A stretch of 7,105 nucleotides of DNA from Betaproteobacteria bacterium UBA2293 (GCA_002345845.1 DDWF01000287.1:1-7105), one strand, 5' to 3'. Positions 1 through 6,459 are shown, numbered from the stretch's first letter. Notes: generated by a model from the letters alone, not told the origin. Numbers and translations: made by a program.

Positions 1-405
1 CTGCGCCATGCGCACCATCGCGTCGTACACCGAGGAGTCGCCGTGCGGGTGGTACTTGCCGATCACGTCGCCGACGACACGCGCCGATTTGACGTGGCGC
101 GGGCTCTTGTACAAACCCATCCGGTGCATCGCGTAGAGGATCCGGCGCTGCACCGGCTTCTGGCCGTCGGCGGCCGAGGGCAGGGCGCGGCCGGTGACGA
201 CGCTCATCGCGTATTCGAGATAGCGGCGGGCGGCGTAATCGGCTGGCGAGGGGATGTCATCGGCCGGCCCGGAGGCGGCCGGCGGCAGTTCGGGCGGCTT
301 GGCGGCTGAGGCCTCGGCCGCGTGTTCGTCGGCTACGGGAAGGGCCGCCGGTTCGGTGGTTGCCGGTTTGGCGCTGGCGTCGAAGAGATTGAGCTGGTCG
401 GTCAT
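1..405 (-). CDS. parC: DNA topoisomerase IV subunit A, N-terminal part (runs off left edge)
   Basis: Encodes the N-terminal 135 residues of the DNA-cleaving subunit of topoisomerase IV, which with ParE unlinks replicated chromosomes. Residues 1 to about 57 are a low-complexity Ala/Pro-rich extension; the conserved breakage-reunion domain then begins ([47 protein letters not shown]). The short loop after the first helix and the DGQKPVQRR wording fit beta-type ParC better than GyrA. The quinolone-determining region reads HGDSSVYD: Ser124 matches E. coli ParC Ser80 and Asp128 matches Glu84, so no classical resistance change is seen at Ser80. The catalytic tyrosine and the C-terminal domain lie outside the window. 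The ATG at 403-405 is the only in-frame Met before residue 67, but no good Shine-Dalgarno precedes it. The gene starts 31 bases after the LysR gene stop on the same strand, so read-through is possible. GyrA is the less likely alternative. Confidence 0.92.
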   Translation of the reverse strand, partial: MTDQLNLFDASAKPATTEPAALPVADEHAAEASAAKPPELPPAASGPADDIPSPADYAARRYLEYAMSVVTGRALPSAADGQKPVQRRILYAMHRMGLYKSPRHVKSARVVGDVIGKYHPHGDSSVYDAMVRMAQ

Positions 406-436
406 GATTGGGGCGTAGAAACGGGCAGGCGCGATG

Positions 437-1372
437 TTACTTGAAGTCGGCGGCCGGGGGCTCGCCCAATCGCTCGGCGAGGAAATCGACGAAGACGCGC
501 AGCTTCGGCGGCAGGTGCGGCTGCGGCAGCCAGATCGCCCAGGCCGTCTGGCCGAACGGGCCGACCGGCGTCCAGTCGGGCAGCAGTGGCAGTAGCTGGC
601 CATCGGCGATTTCCCGGTCCACAGCGTAGTTCCAGACCAGGCCGATGCCGAGGCCGGCGAGCAGCAGGTCGCGCACCACTTCGCTGTTGTTGACCACGAC
701 ATTGCTCCGCACGCGCACCCGGGCTTCTTCGCCGGCGCGCTGGAAACGCCATTCGTTGCCGAATTCGCGCAGGCCGTAATGCAGGCAGTTGTGGCTGGCG
801 AGATCAGCTGGCGTCGCAATCTGCAGGCCCTGCAGGTAAGCCGCCGTCGAGCATAGCCGGTAGCGCACTGGCATCAGGGCCTTGGCGACCACCTGTTCCG
901 GCGGTGTGCGGGTCAGGCGCAGGGCCAGGTCGTAGCCTTCCTCGACCAGGTCGACCATGCGGTCGAGCAGGGTCAGCTGTACTTCGACTTCCGGATAGCG
1001 AGCAAGAAATTCCGACAGCAGCGGCGCCAGACACAGCTTGCCGAAAGTTACCGAGGCGGTGACGCGCAAGGTGCCGCGCGGCGCCTCAACGAGGCCGGCG
1101 GCCAGTTGCGTGGCGCGGTCGAGCAGGGCGACGCCTTGCGCTGCTTCGGCATGGAGCAGGCGGCCGGCTTCGGTCAGCGACATGGAGCGCGTCGTCCGCT
1201 GCAGCAGGCGCAGGCCGAGGCGCCGTTCGAGGCGGTTGATGCGCTTGCTGACCGCCGACTTGGTCAGGCCCAGAACCCGTGCCGCCGCCGAGAAGCCGCG
1301 CGTATCGACGACGCGGACGAAGACCGCGAGGTCGCTCAGGGTGTCGAGGGCATCCGTATTCGTCGTTTCCAT
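437..1372 (-). CDS. LysR-family transcriptional regulator, CrgA-like
   Basis: A 311-residue LysR-type regulator, normal length for the family. Residues about 13-72 form the winged helix-turn-helix: [20 protein letters not shown] is the helix-turn-helix and [15 protein letters not shown] the wing. A linker helix follows, then a periplasmic-binding-like effector domain from about residue 97 to 300. The effector domain has the wording of the CrgA-like subgroup ([36 protein letters not shown]). The effector is unknown. The gene is divergent from the tautomerase/hydrolase pair across 87 bases, the classic arrangement for a LysR regulator and its target operon, so control of that pair plus autoregulation is the natural inference. 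The ATG at 1370-1372 lacks a clear Shine-Dalgarno; no closer in-frame Met precedes the helix-turn-helix. parC follows 31 bases downstream, probably by chance rather than by function. Confidence 0.93.
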   Translation of the reverse strand: METTNTDALDTLSDLAVFVRVVDTRGFSAAARVLGLTKSAVSKRINRLERRLGLRLLQRTTRSMSLTEAGRLLHAEAAQGVALLDRATQLAAGLVEAPRGTLRVTASVTFGKLCLAPLLSEFLARYPEVEVQLTLLDRMVDLVEEGYDLALRLTRTPPEQVVAKALMPVRYRLCSTAAYLQGLQIATPADLASHNCLHYGLREFGNEWRFQRAGEEARVRVRSNVVVNNSEVVRDLLLAGLGIGLVWNYAVDREIADGQLLPLLPDWTPVGPFGQTAWAIWLPQPHLPPKLRVFVDFLAERLGEPPAADFK

Positions 1373-1389
1373 AGAGATACAACGTGTTG

Positions 1390-1407
1390 AGCAATTGCTG
1401 GATTGTA
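1390..1407. promoter_or_regulatory. Candidate lysR promoter and palindromic operator
   Basis: The 87-base divergent gap holds a perfect 10-base palindrome, AGCAATTGCT (1390-1399). Next to it on the minus strand is a good -10 box, TACAAT (plus-strand 1402-1407). No strong -35 is visible at 16-18 bases (best is roughly TCATTC near 1425-1430), which is tolerable for a weak or activator-dependent promoter. A start from this box would fall within the palindrome, about 24 bases before the lysR ATG, so a bound regulator there would repress its own gene. A looser CAAC-N2-GTTG repeat sits beside it at 1380-1389. No convincing plus-strand promoter for the tautomerase gene is seen, consistent with activator-dependent transcription. 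Inference from sequence only. Confidence 0.4.
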
Positions 1408-1459
1408 GCTGCTTGCCGGCCGTGGAATGATCCGCTCACCATCACAGCGGGAGTCCGCC

Positions 1460-1861
1460 ATGCCTCTGATCCAGATCACCCTTGCCGGCCCGGCGCCGAG
1501 CCCGGCCACCCTTCACCAATTGCAGCGCGACACGACGCGGCTGATGCGCGACGTGCTGCACAAGGAGGCGGCGCTGACCGTGGTCGGCATCAGCCATCTG
1601 CCGGCCGGCACCGTTGCCGCTGGCGGCGAGCCGGTGGCGGCCGCGGCCTGGCTGCAGGGATTGATTACCGCCGGCACCAACAGTGCGGCCGAGAAGGCAG
1701 AGTTCATCGCTGCCGCCGAAACCATGCTGGCCGGCGTCCTCGGTAGCAGTACGGCACCAACCTACGTCGCCCTGCAAGAATTGCCGGCCACCGACTGGGG
1801 CTACGACGGCCGGACCCAGGCCGCTCGTCGGCAGGAGCGCATGACTGGCGATGCCGCATGA
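1460..1861 (+). CDS. Tautomerase-superfamily protein with two beta-alpha-beta units (4-oxalocrotonate tautomerase-like)
   Basis: A 133-residue protein beginning Met-Pro-Leu-Ile-Gln. After Met removal the N-terminal proline would be the catalytic base/acid that defines the tautomerase superfamily. The length is about twice the roughly 62 residues of a classical 4-oxalocrotonate tautomerase. It reads as two tandem beta-alpha-beta units: strand 2-9, helix about 14-34, strand about 39-48; then a second unit with helix about 85-100 after TAGTNSAAEKAEFI, and a last strand ending ELPATDWGYDG (Trp113, Gly114, Gly117), the family's C-terminal signature. Only the first unit has a Pro start. The ATG at 1460 is chosen because Pro must follow Met and GGGAG (1448-1452) lies 7 bases upstream; an in-frame ATG at 1427 would bury the proline. 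The stop overlaps the next ATG (ATGA), implying translational coupling with the hydrolase. The substrate is unknown; a cytosolic keto-enol isomerase or related activity is inferred. Confidence 0.88.
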   Translation: MPLIQITLAGPAPSPATLHQLQRDTTRLMRDVLHKEAALTVVGISHLPAGTVAAGGEPVAAAAWLQGLITAGTNSAAEKAEFIAAAETMLAGVLGSSTAPTYVALQELPATDWGYDGRTQAARRQERMTGDAA

Positions 1862-2481
1862 CCGCCCGCAGCCTGCGCCAGATCGTCGGTCTGGCCCCCA
1901 CCTTCCAGCCCGGTAGTCCGTTGGTCGCCGACAAGACGGCGCTGCTGCTGATTGACTATCAGCAGGAATACCGCCACGGGCCGCTGGCGCTGCCCGACGA
2001 GGCCGCGGCCAGTGCCGTCGCCCGGCGCCTGCGCGCCTGGGCCGAGGCAGCCGGGCTGACGGTGATCCATGTGCAGCATCGGGTACCGGCCGGTTCGTTG
2101 CTGTTCGCCGACGGTTCGCCGGGCGCCGAGCCGCTGCCGGGACTGGCGCCGGCAGCCGGCCAGAGTGTCGTCGCCAAGCGCCTGCCATCTTCGTTCGTCG
2201 GCACCGGCCTGGTCGAGCTGCAGCAGAGCGCCGGCATCGACACTCTGCTGCTGGCCGGTTACATGACCCACAACTGCGTCGATGCGACCGCTCGCGATGC
2301 CTTTCATCGCGGCTACCGGGTCGGCATCGTCGCCGATGCCTGCGCCACGCGTGACCTGCCGGGTGTCGGTGCGGCGACGATCCCGGCGGCGCAGGTGCAC
2401 GCGGCGGTGCTGGCCGGACTGGGCGACCGCATTGCCGAGATCGTCGACCTGGCGACGCTGGAGGCGCTGAGCATCGGCTGA
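1858..2481 (+). CDS. Isochorismatase-family cysteine hydrolase
   Basis: A 207-residue cytosolic hydrolase of the isochorismatase/nicotinamidase superfamily, normal length. The catalytic triad is readable: Asp33 in LLLIDYQQEY, Lys107 in VVAKRLPSSF, and the nucleophile Cys140 in AGYMTHNCVDATARDAFHRGY. The residues before the cysteine are the usual site of the family's cis-peptide and oxyanion hole. Members cleave amides (nicotinamide, N-carbamoyl compounds, maleamate) or the vinyl ether of isochorismate; nothing here fixes the substrate. A SVGTGL-type surface loop (112-118) and the DACATRDLPG segment (335-340 region of the gene's C-terminal third, residues about 160-170) are typical of the general, unassigned cysteine hydrolases. 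The ATG overlaps the tautomerase stop, so the two are co-translated and likely act in one pathway, perhaps isomerising and hydrolysing successive intermediates; that link is inference. The divergent LysR gene is the likely controller. Confidence 0.92.
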   Translation: MTARSLRQIVGLAPTFQPGSPLVADKTALLLIDYQQEYRHGPLALPDEAAASAVARRLRAWAEAAGLTVIHVQHRVPAGSLLFADGSPGAEPLPGLAPAAGQSVVAKRLPSSFVGTGLVELQQSAGIDTLLLAGYMTHNCVDATARDAFHRGYRVGIVADACATRDLPGVGAATIPAAQVHAAVLAGLGDRIAEIVDLATLEALSIG

Positions 2482-2500
2482 ATCAGGATTCAGGGTAGCG

Positions 2501-2529
2501 GCTGCCGGAACTTCCGGCCGCCGCGGCAG
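2501..2529 (+). terminator. Possible weak terminator or hairpin after the hydrolase gene
   Basis: Twenty bases after the hydrolase stop there is a 13-base inverted repeat, CCGGAA-C-TTCCGG (2505-2517), and an alternative larger pairing of CTGCCG (2502-2507) with CGGCAG (2524-2529). Only a poor T-rich tail follows (TCGTTTCGC), so termination would be inefficient or Rho-assisted. Its left half resembles the second hairpin at 2554-2574. Confidence 0.3.
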
Positions 2530-2574
2530 TCGTTTCGCTAAGGGATTTCCACAGCAGCCGGAACGCCCCGGCTG
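2501..2574. repeat. Two imperfect copies of a GCNGCCGGAAC hairpin
   Basis: GCTGCCGGAAC at 2501-2511 and GCAGCCGGAAC at 2554-2564 match at 10 of 11 bases, and each is followed within a few bases by CCGG, giving two hairpins 53 bases apart in the gap before the transporter gene. They could be a repeated operator or related short intergenic repeats. Confidence 0.5.
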
Positions 2575-2582
2575 ACTATAAT
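2554..2582 (+). promoter_or_regulatory. Promoter of the NSS transporter gene with overlapping inverted repeat
   Basis: A perfect -10 hexamer TATAAT lies at 2577-2582, 65 bases before the transporter ATG. No good -35 is found at 16-18 bases (GCAGCC around 2554-2559). Instead the -35 to -13 region is occupied by a 7-base inverted repeat, CAGCCGG (2555-2561) and CCGGCTG (2568-2574), separated by 6 bases. That position suits an operator. The ribosome binding site GGAG (2635-2638) lies 9 bases before the ATG at 2648. Confidence 0.55.
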
Positions 2583-2647
2583 CGCGACCTTTCCCGGCGG
2601 GGCTGGCGCACGCGGCTGCCCTTCCGCCATTTCCGGAGCGGAACGAC

Positions 2648-4003
2648 ATGTCCTCACCCTCAAGCGTTCGCGCCCACTGGTCCAGCCGCTGGGCCTTCAT
2701 TCTGGTCACCGCCGGTTCGGCCATCGGCCTCGGCAATATCTGGAAATTTCCCTACATGACCGGCACCAACGGCGGCAGCGCCTTTGTGCTGGTCTACCTG
2801 GCCTGCATCGTCGGTATTGGCGTGCCCTTGCTGATGGCCGAGACCATGCTCGGCCGCCGCGGCCAGGGCAATCCGGTCGATGCCATGCGCAGCGTCGCCA
2901 GCGAAGCCGGGGCCAACCGGCTGTGGCAGGTGGTCGGCGTCATCGGCATTCTCGGCGCCTCGCTGATCCTCTCCTTCTACAGCGTCGTTGCCGGCTGGAT
3001 ACTCGATTACACGGTGCTCGCCGTGCAGGGCTTCGGCGGCATGGGCAAGGAGGATTTTGCCGCCACCTTCAGTGCGCTGCTCGCTGACCCGTGGCGCCTG
3101 ATCGGCTGGCACACGCTGTTCATGCTGCTCAACCTGATCGTCGTCATTGGCGGTGTCACCGGCGGCATCGAGCGCGCCAATAAAATCCTGATGCCGGCGC
3201 TGTTTGCCATCGTGCTGCTGCTGCTCGGCTACGGCATCGTTGCCGCCGACATGCCGGCCGCGGTGCGTTTCATGTTCCATTTCGAGCCGCAGGCCATTTC
3301 GGCAACGGTGATTCTCTCGGCCATGGGCCATGCCTTCTTCACCTTGAGCCTGGGTATGGGCGCCATCATGACCTACGGTTCCTACCTCGAGCGCGGCACC
3401 TCGATCGCCCGCACCTGCCTCTACATCACCCTGGCCGACACCGGCATCGCCCTGCTCGCCGGCCTGTCGATCTTCGCCATCGTCTTCGCCCAGGGGCTGG
3501 AACCGGCGGCGGGGCCGGGACTGATCCTGCAGACGCTGCCGCTGGCCTTCTCGCAGATGCCGCTGGGCAACGTCATCGGTGTGCTGTTCTTCGTGCTGGT
3601 TGCCTTTGCCGCCTGGACCTCGGCCATCTCGCTGATTGAACCGGCTACTTCCTTCCTTATCGAGCGCTTCGGCCTCGGCCGCAAGCGCGCCGTTGCTGCG
3701 GTCTGCTTCATCGCCTGGTTCATCGGCATCGCCGTGGCGCTGTCGTTCAACCTGTGGAGCGAGATCAAGCTGTTTGGCCTGAACATTTTCGACCTGCTCG
3801 ACACCCTGACCACCAAGATGCTGATGCCGCTGGCCGGCCTGCTGATCGCGCTGTTCGCCGGCTGGGTCATGAGGCGCGCCCATGTCGCCGAAGAAATCGG
3901 CCTCCAGGGTGGCGCCTTCCGCCTGTGGTACGGCGCTGTGCGCTATCTCTCGCCGGTCGCCATCGTGCTGATTTTCCTCAATGTCATTGGCGTCATCGGC
4001 TGA
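2648..4003 (+). CDS. Sodium-dependent transporter, NSS/SNF family (LeuT fold)
   Basis: A 451-residue inner-membrane symporter that should use the sodium gradient to import an amino acid or similar small amine. Eleven helices are readable, as in most bacterial members: about 15-36, 43-66, 95-120, 150-171, 180-200, 216-243, 254-283, 305-333, 347-368, 388-408 and 431-450. Helix 1 carries the unwound signature GSAIGLGNIWKFPY (Asn30 equals LeuT Asn27, Ala25 equals Ala22, Lys33 equals gate Arg30). Tyr111 in helix 3 matches substrate-binding LeuT Tyr108. Helix 6 reads AFFTLSLGMGAIMTYGSYL (Phe231, Thr232, Ser234 match LeuT 253, 254, 256). Helix 8 FAAWTSAIS keeps the Na2 trio Ala321, Thr324, Ser325. 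The substrate cannot be told by eye. The ATG at 2648 has GGAG 9 bases upstream. The gene has its own promoter, so it is probably separate from the hydrolase operon. Confidence 0.95.
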   Translation: MSSPSSVRAHWSSRWAFILVTAGSAIGLGNIWKFPYMTGTNGGSAFVLVYLACIVGIGVPLLMAETMLGRRGQGNPVDAMRSVASEAGANRLWQVVGVIGILGASLILSFYSVVAGWILDYTVLAVQGFGGMGKEDFAATFSALLADPWRLIGWHTLFMLLNLIVVIGGVTGGIERANKILMPALFAIVLLLLGYGIVAADMPAAVRFMFHFEPQAISATVILSAMGHAFFTLSLGMGAIMTYGSYLERGTSIARTCLYITLADTGIALLAGLSIFAIVFAQGLEPAAGPGLILQTLPLAFSQMPLGNVIGVLFFVLVAFAAWTSAISLIEPATSFLIERFGLGRKRAVAAVCFIAWFIGIAVALSFNLWSEIKLFGLNIFDLLDTLTTKMLMPLAGLLIALFAGWVMRRAHVAEEIGLQGGAFRLWYGAVRYLSPVAIVLIFLNVIGVIG

Positions 4004-4118
4004 TTGGGACGAGGTGGAACCTCTTATGTCGGATGGTTGTTAAATTCACGTGCCTGAAGCAGTCTTGCGGTATGGTTCGGGTGTCGTCTTTTTTCTGACC
4101 ATCGCCAAAGGAGTCACC

Positions 4119-4505
4119 ATGGGAATCTTCAGCAAAATCCTCGCCAAGCTCGGATTCGGTAACGATGAAAAGGAAGTGGCAGTAGCCGCTGCACCGGTGC
4201 CCGATGTGACTGCCCCAGCGGCTGCCCCGGCACCGGTTGCGATCAGTGTGGTCGATGTCGTGGCCCAACTGGAGGCCCTGGCCAAGGCCAATCCGGAAAA
4301 GTTGAACTGGAAAGTCTCGATCGTCGATCTGATGAAACTGCTCGGCCTCGACAGCAGCCTGGCGGCGCGCAAGGAACTGGCCGCCGAACTCGGCTGCCCG
4401 GCCGAGAAGATGGGCGATTCGGCGCAGATGAACATGTGGCTGCACAAGACGGTGCTGCAGAAACTGGCCGCCAACGGCGGCAACATTCCGGCCGAGCTGC
4501 TCTGA
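4119..4505 (+). CDS. DUF3597 family protein, function unknown
   Basis: A 128-residue protein I recognise as the DUF3597 family, which has no established function. Residues 1-14 (MGIFSKILAKLGFG) form a short amphipathic, glycine-ended segment; residues 20-42 are a flexible Ala/Pro/Val-rich linker; residues 43-128 are the conserved helical domain, with LNWKVSIVDLMKLLGLDSSL, AARKELAAELG, MNMWLHKTVLQKLAANGG and a PAEL end. There is no signal peptide and no long hydrophobic helix, so it is probably cytosolic or loosely membrane-associated through its N-terminus; that is inference. The ATG at 4119 is set by a strong AAGGAG (4108-4113) 5 bases upstream; the frame stays open to a GTG at 4050 but that extension does not look like family sequence. 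It stands 115 bases after the transporter and ends at a strong terminator, so it is probably transcribed alone. No clear promoter is seen in the gap (TATGGT at 4071-4076 lacks a good -35). Confidence 0.88.
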   Translation: MGIFSKILAKLGFGNDEKEVAVAAAPVPDVTAPAAAPAPVAISVVDVVAQLEALAKANPEKLNWKVSIVDLMKLLGLDSSLAARKELAAELGCPAEKMGDSAQMNMWLHKTVLQKLAANGGNIPAELL

Positions 4506-4529
4506 GCGAATCGTCCGCTTTGCCCCCTG

Positions 4530-4555
4530 AAGGCCCGCCAGCAGCGGGCCTTTTT
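4530..4555 (+). terminator. Rho-independent terminator of the DUF3597 gene
   Basis: A strong hairpin: AAGGCCCGC (4530-4538) pairs with GCGGGCCTT (4544-4552) across the 5-base loop CAGCA, with TTTTT at 4551-4555. It begins 25 bases after the DUF3597 stop. The last T is also the first base of the convergent gene's stop codon (TCA on plus). Read from the minus strand the same stem is followed by CTTCAGG, with few U residues, so it is a good terminator for the plus strand and at best a weak one for the radical SAM gene. Confidence 0.92.
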
Positions 4556-6459
4556 CATGGCCGGCTCAGTGCCTTGGCAATGAAATGCCGGCCGACGCGC
4601 GGTTTCGGGACGCGCTCGTCAAACCAGGCGCGCACGTCCTCATCCAGGCCGATACCGTGCATGTAGTTGTAGAGCGCCTTGTTCAGCGCCTGGCCAAGGC
4701 GGGCGTGGTCGACGCCGGTGGGGTCGATGAAGCCGATGTCGTTCTTGGCGAAGCTGACCGGCGGCAGTGACTTGAGGCGGATGCCGTATTCCTCCGGGTT
4801 CTTGCCGACCGGTGAATGCACGGTACAGGAAAAGCGGTGGAAGAAGCCGGACTGGATGCAGCCCTCGGCGAACAGCTGGCGCACGTACTCCAGCGCATCG
4901 ACGGTGTCCTGGACGGTCTGCGTCGGGAAACCGTACATCAGGTAGGCGTGCACCAGGATGCCGGCGTCGCTGAAGGCACGGGTGACGCGGGCCACCTGGT
5001 CGACCGAAACGCCTTTCTTCATCAGTTGCAGCAGGCGGTCGGAAGCGACTTCCAGGCCGCCGGAGACGGCGATACAACCGCTGTCGGCCAGTTGCTGACA
5101 CAGTTCCGGGGTGAAGGATTTTTCGAAGCGGATGTTGCCCCACCAGGAGATCGCCCGGTTGCGTTTGTGCAGCTCCTCGGCCAGCGCCTTCAGGGCCTTC
5201 GGCGGGGCCGCCTCGTCGACGAAGTGGAAGCCGGTCTGGCCGGTCTCGGCGATGATGGTCTCGATGCGGTCAGCCAGGATCTCGGCGCCGGCGCCTTCGT
5301 AGCGGCCGATGTAGTCGAGATTGACGTCGCAGAAACTGCATTTCTTCCAGTAGCAACCGTGGGCGACGGTCAGCTTGTTCCAGCGCCCGTCCGACCATAG
5401 CCGGTGCATTGGATTGAGCATGTCGAGCAGTGACAGGTAGCGGTCTAGCGGCAAGCCGTCCCAGGTCGGCGTGCCGACTTCGGCGAACGGGATGTCCGGC
5501 TCGCTGGCGTTGAAATAGCGCACCTGGCCATCGACACGGGCGTAGGTGCGGACCAGGTTGAGTCGCGGCCGCTGGCCGTCGAGGTGTTCGAGCAGGGCGA
5601 GCAGCGGCCGTTCGCCATCGTCGAGCGTGACGTAGTCGAAATGATCGAAGACGCGCGCTTCCTTCAGTTCGCGCAACTCGGTGTTGACGTAGCCGCCGCC
5701 GAGCACGGTGATGATTTCCGGATGCCTGGCCTTGATCGCCTGGGCCATGCGGAAGGCCGCATAGACGGAGCCGGGGAAGGGCACCGAGAGCAGGACGGTG
5801 TCTGGCTGTTCGGTGGCGACGGCGGCCAAGGTCAATCGCTTCAGCGTCGCGTCGATCAGGTTGGCCGGCGCCGCCAGCGCCTGAGCCAACGGCTCGAAGC
5901 TCGCCTGGCTCTGGGCCAGCGCCTCGCCGTAGCGGACGAACTCGAAGCGGTTGTCCACGGCGTCGCGCAGCACGTCGGCCAGGTCGTCGAGGAACAGGGT
6001 CGCCAGATGACGCGCCCGGTCCTGGATGCCGAGATTGCCAAAAGCCCAGGCCAGCGGATCGCCGCCCTCGTCATCGACATAGACGTCGAGCGCAGCGAAG
6101 CGCGGTCCTTCGGGCAGGAAGGCGCGGCCGCCGATGCGGTAGCCCATCGACGGGTCGTGCCCCTGCAGGAAGGCGATGGCTGGGGTGACGGCGGCCAGGT
6201 AACGGTCGAACTGCCCGGCAAAGCTCTGCAGACTGGGCGGCCGCTTTTTCGCCGGGATACTGCGGACTAGCTCATGCAGCGCCCGCAGGCCGTCCGGCGA
6301 GAACAGCTCGAGTACCAGCAGCAGAGCAATGTCGCGCTGCGTCGCGGCGATGCCGCGCGAACGCAGGAAACCGGTCAGGTAAGCGGTGGACGGGTACGGG
6401 GTGTTGAGCTGCGTCATCGGCGGGATGAGCGACAGCACGCGGCGGGGGCTGGGATGCAT
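4555..6459 (-). CDS. Radical SAM protein with B12-binding-type N-terminal domain
   Basis: A 634-residue cytosolic enzyme of the B12-binding-domain radical SAM class; the reaction is unknown. The N-terminus (RRVLSLIPPMTQLNTPYPST) starts a Rossmann-like domain that resumes at residues 220-290 (VLLSVPFPGSVYAAFRMAQA, TVLGGGYVNTELREL, DYVTLDDGE). Between them, about residues 60-215, lies a mostly helical insert. The DxHxxG cobalamin-ligand motif is absent. The radical SAM core spans about 360-560: cluster cysteines Cys369, Cys374, Cys377 in HGCYWKKCSFCD, spaced CX4CX2C rather than the usual CX3CX2C; then FHFVDEA, GGLEVASDRLLQLMKKGVS and YLMYGFPTQT, typical SAM-contacting elements. A C-terminal tail runs 560-634 (HRFSCTVHSPVGKNPEEYGI precedes it). 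The ATG at 6459 is chosen because the first beta strand starts at once; Met15 would cut it, and an open frame up to 6702 crosses the promoter. No Shine-Dalgarno is seen. It is convergent with the DUF3597 gene and divergent from the binding-protein gene. Confidence 0.92.
   Translation of the reverse strand: MHPSPRRVLSLIPPMTQLNTPYPSTAYLTGFLRSRGIAATQRDIALLLVLELFSPDGLRALHELVRSIPAKKRPPSLQSFAGQFDRYLAAVTPAIAFLQGHDPSMGYRIGGRAFLPEGPRFAALDVYVDDEGGDPLAWAFGNLGIQDRARHLATLFLDDLADVLRDAVDNRFEFVRYGEALAQSQASFEPLAQALAAPANLIDATLKRLTLAAVATEQPDTVLLSVPFPGSVYAAFRMAQAIKARHPEIITVLGGGYVNTELRELKEARVFDHFDYVTLDDGERPLLALLEHLDGQRPRLNLVRTYARVDGQVRYFNASEPDIPFAEVGTPTWDGLPLDRYLSLLDMLNPMHRLWSDGRWNKLTVAHGCYWKKCSFCDVNLDYIGRYEGAGAEILADRIETIIAETGQTGFHFVDEAAPPKALKALAEELHKRNRAISWWGNIRFEKSFTPELCQQLADSGCIAVSGGLEVASDRLLQLMKKGVSVDQVARVTRAFSDAGILVHAYLMYGFPTQTVQDTVDALEYVRQLFAEGCIQSGFFHRFSCTVHSPVGKNPEEYGIRLKSLPPVSFAKNDIGFIDPTGVDHARLGQALNKALYNYMHGIGLDEDVRAWFDERVPKPRVGRHFIAKALSRP

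Noticed and set aside
43..309. A small plus-strand open frame opposite parC
   Set aside because: It is the complement of the conserved ParC domain, with no ribosome binding site or family match.
1427..1459. Upstream ATG for the tautomerase gene
   Set aside because: It would place 11 residues before the essential proline, and the ATG at 1460 has the better ribosome binding site.
1801..2736. A 311-codon minus-strand open frame opposite the tautomerase/hydrolase genes
   Set aside because: It has no recognisable domain and is antisense to two well-supported genes and a promoter.
2660..3883. A 407-codon open frame on the minus strand opposite the transporter gene
   Set aside because: Its composition is rich in Gln, His, Asp and Gly with no domain, typical of the complement of a membrane-protein gene. 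The plus-strand product has full family signatures.
4011..4023. GAGGT-GGA-ACCTC hairpin after the transporter gene as a terminator
   Set aside because: The stem is only 5 base pairs and is followed by just two T, too weak to call.
4050..4118. Extension of the DUF3597 protein to a GTG start
   Set aside because: A strong AAGGAG sits in front of the ATG at 4119, and the typical family start is the short MGIFSK segment.
5584..6270. A 228-codon plus-strand open frame inside the radical SAM gene
   Set aside because: It is the reverse reading of a GC-rich gene, rich in Gln, Gly and Arg, with no family resemblance.
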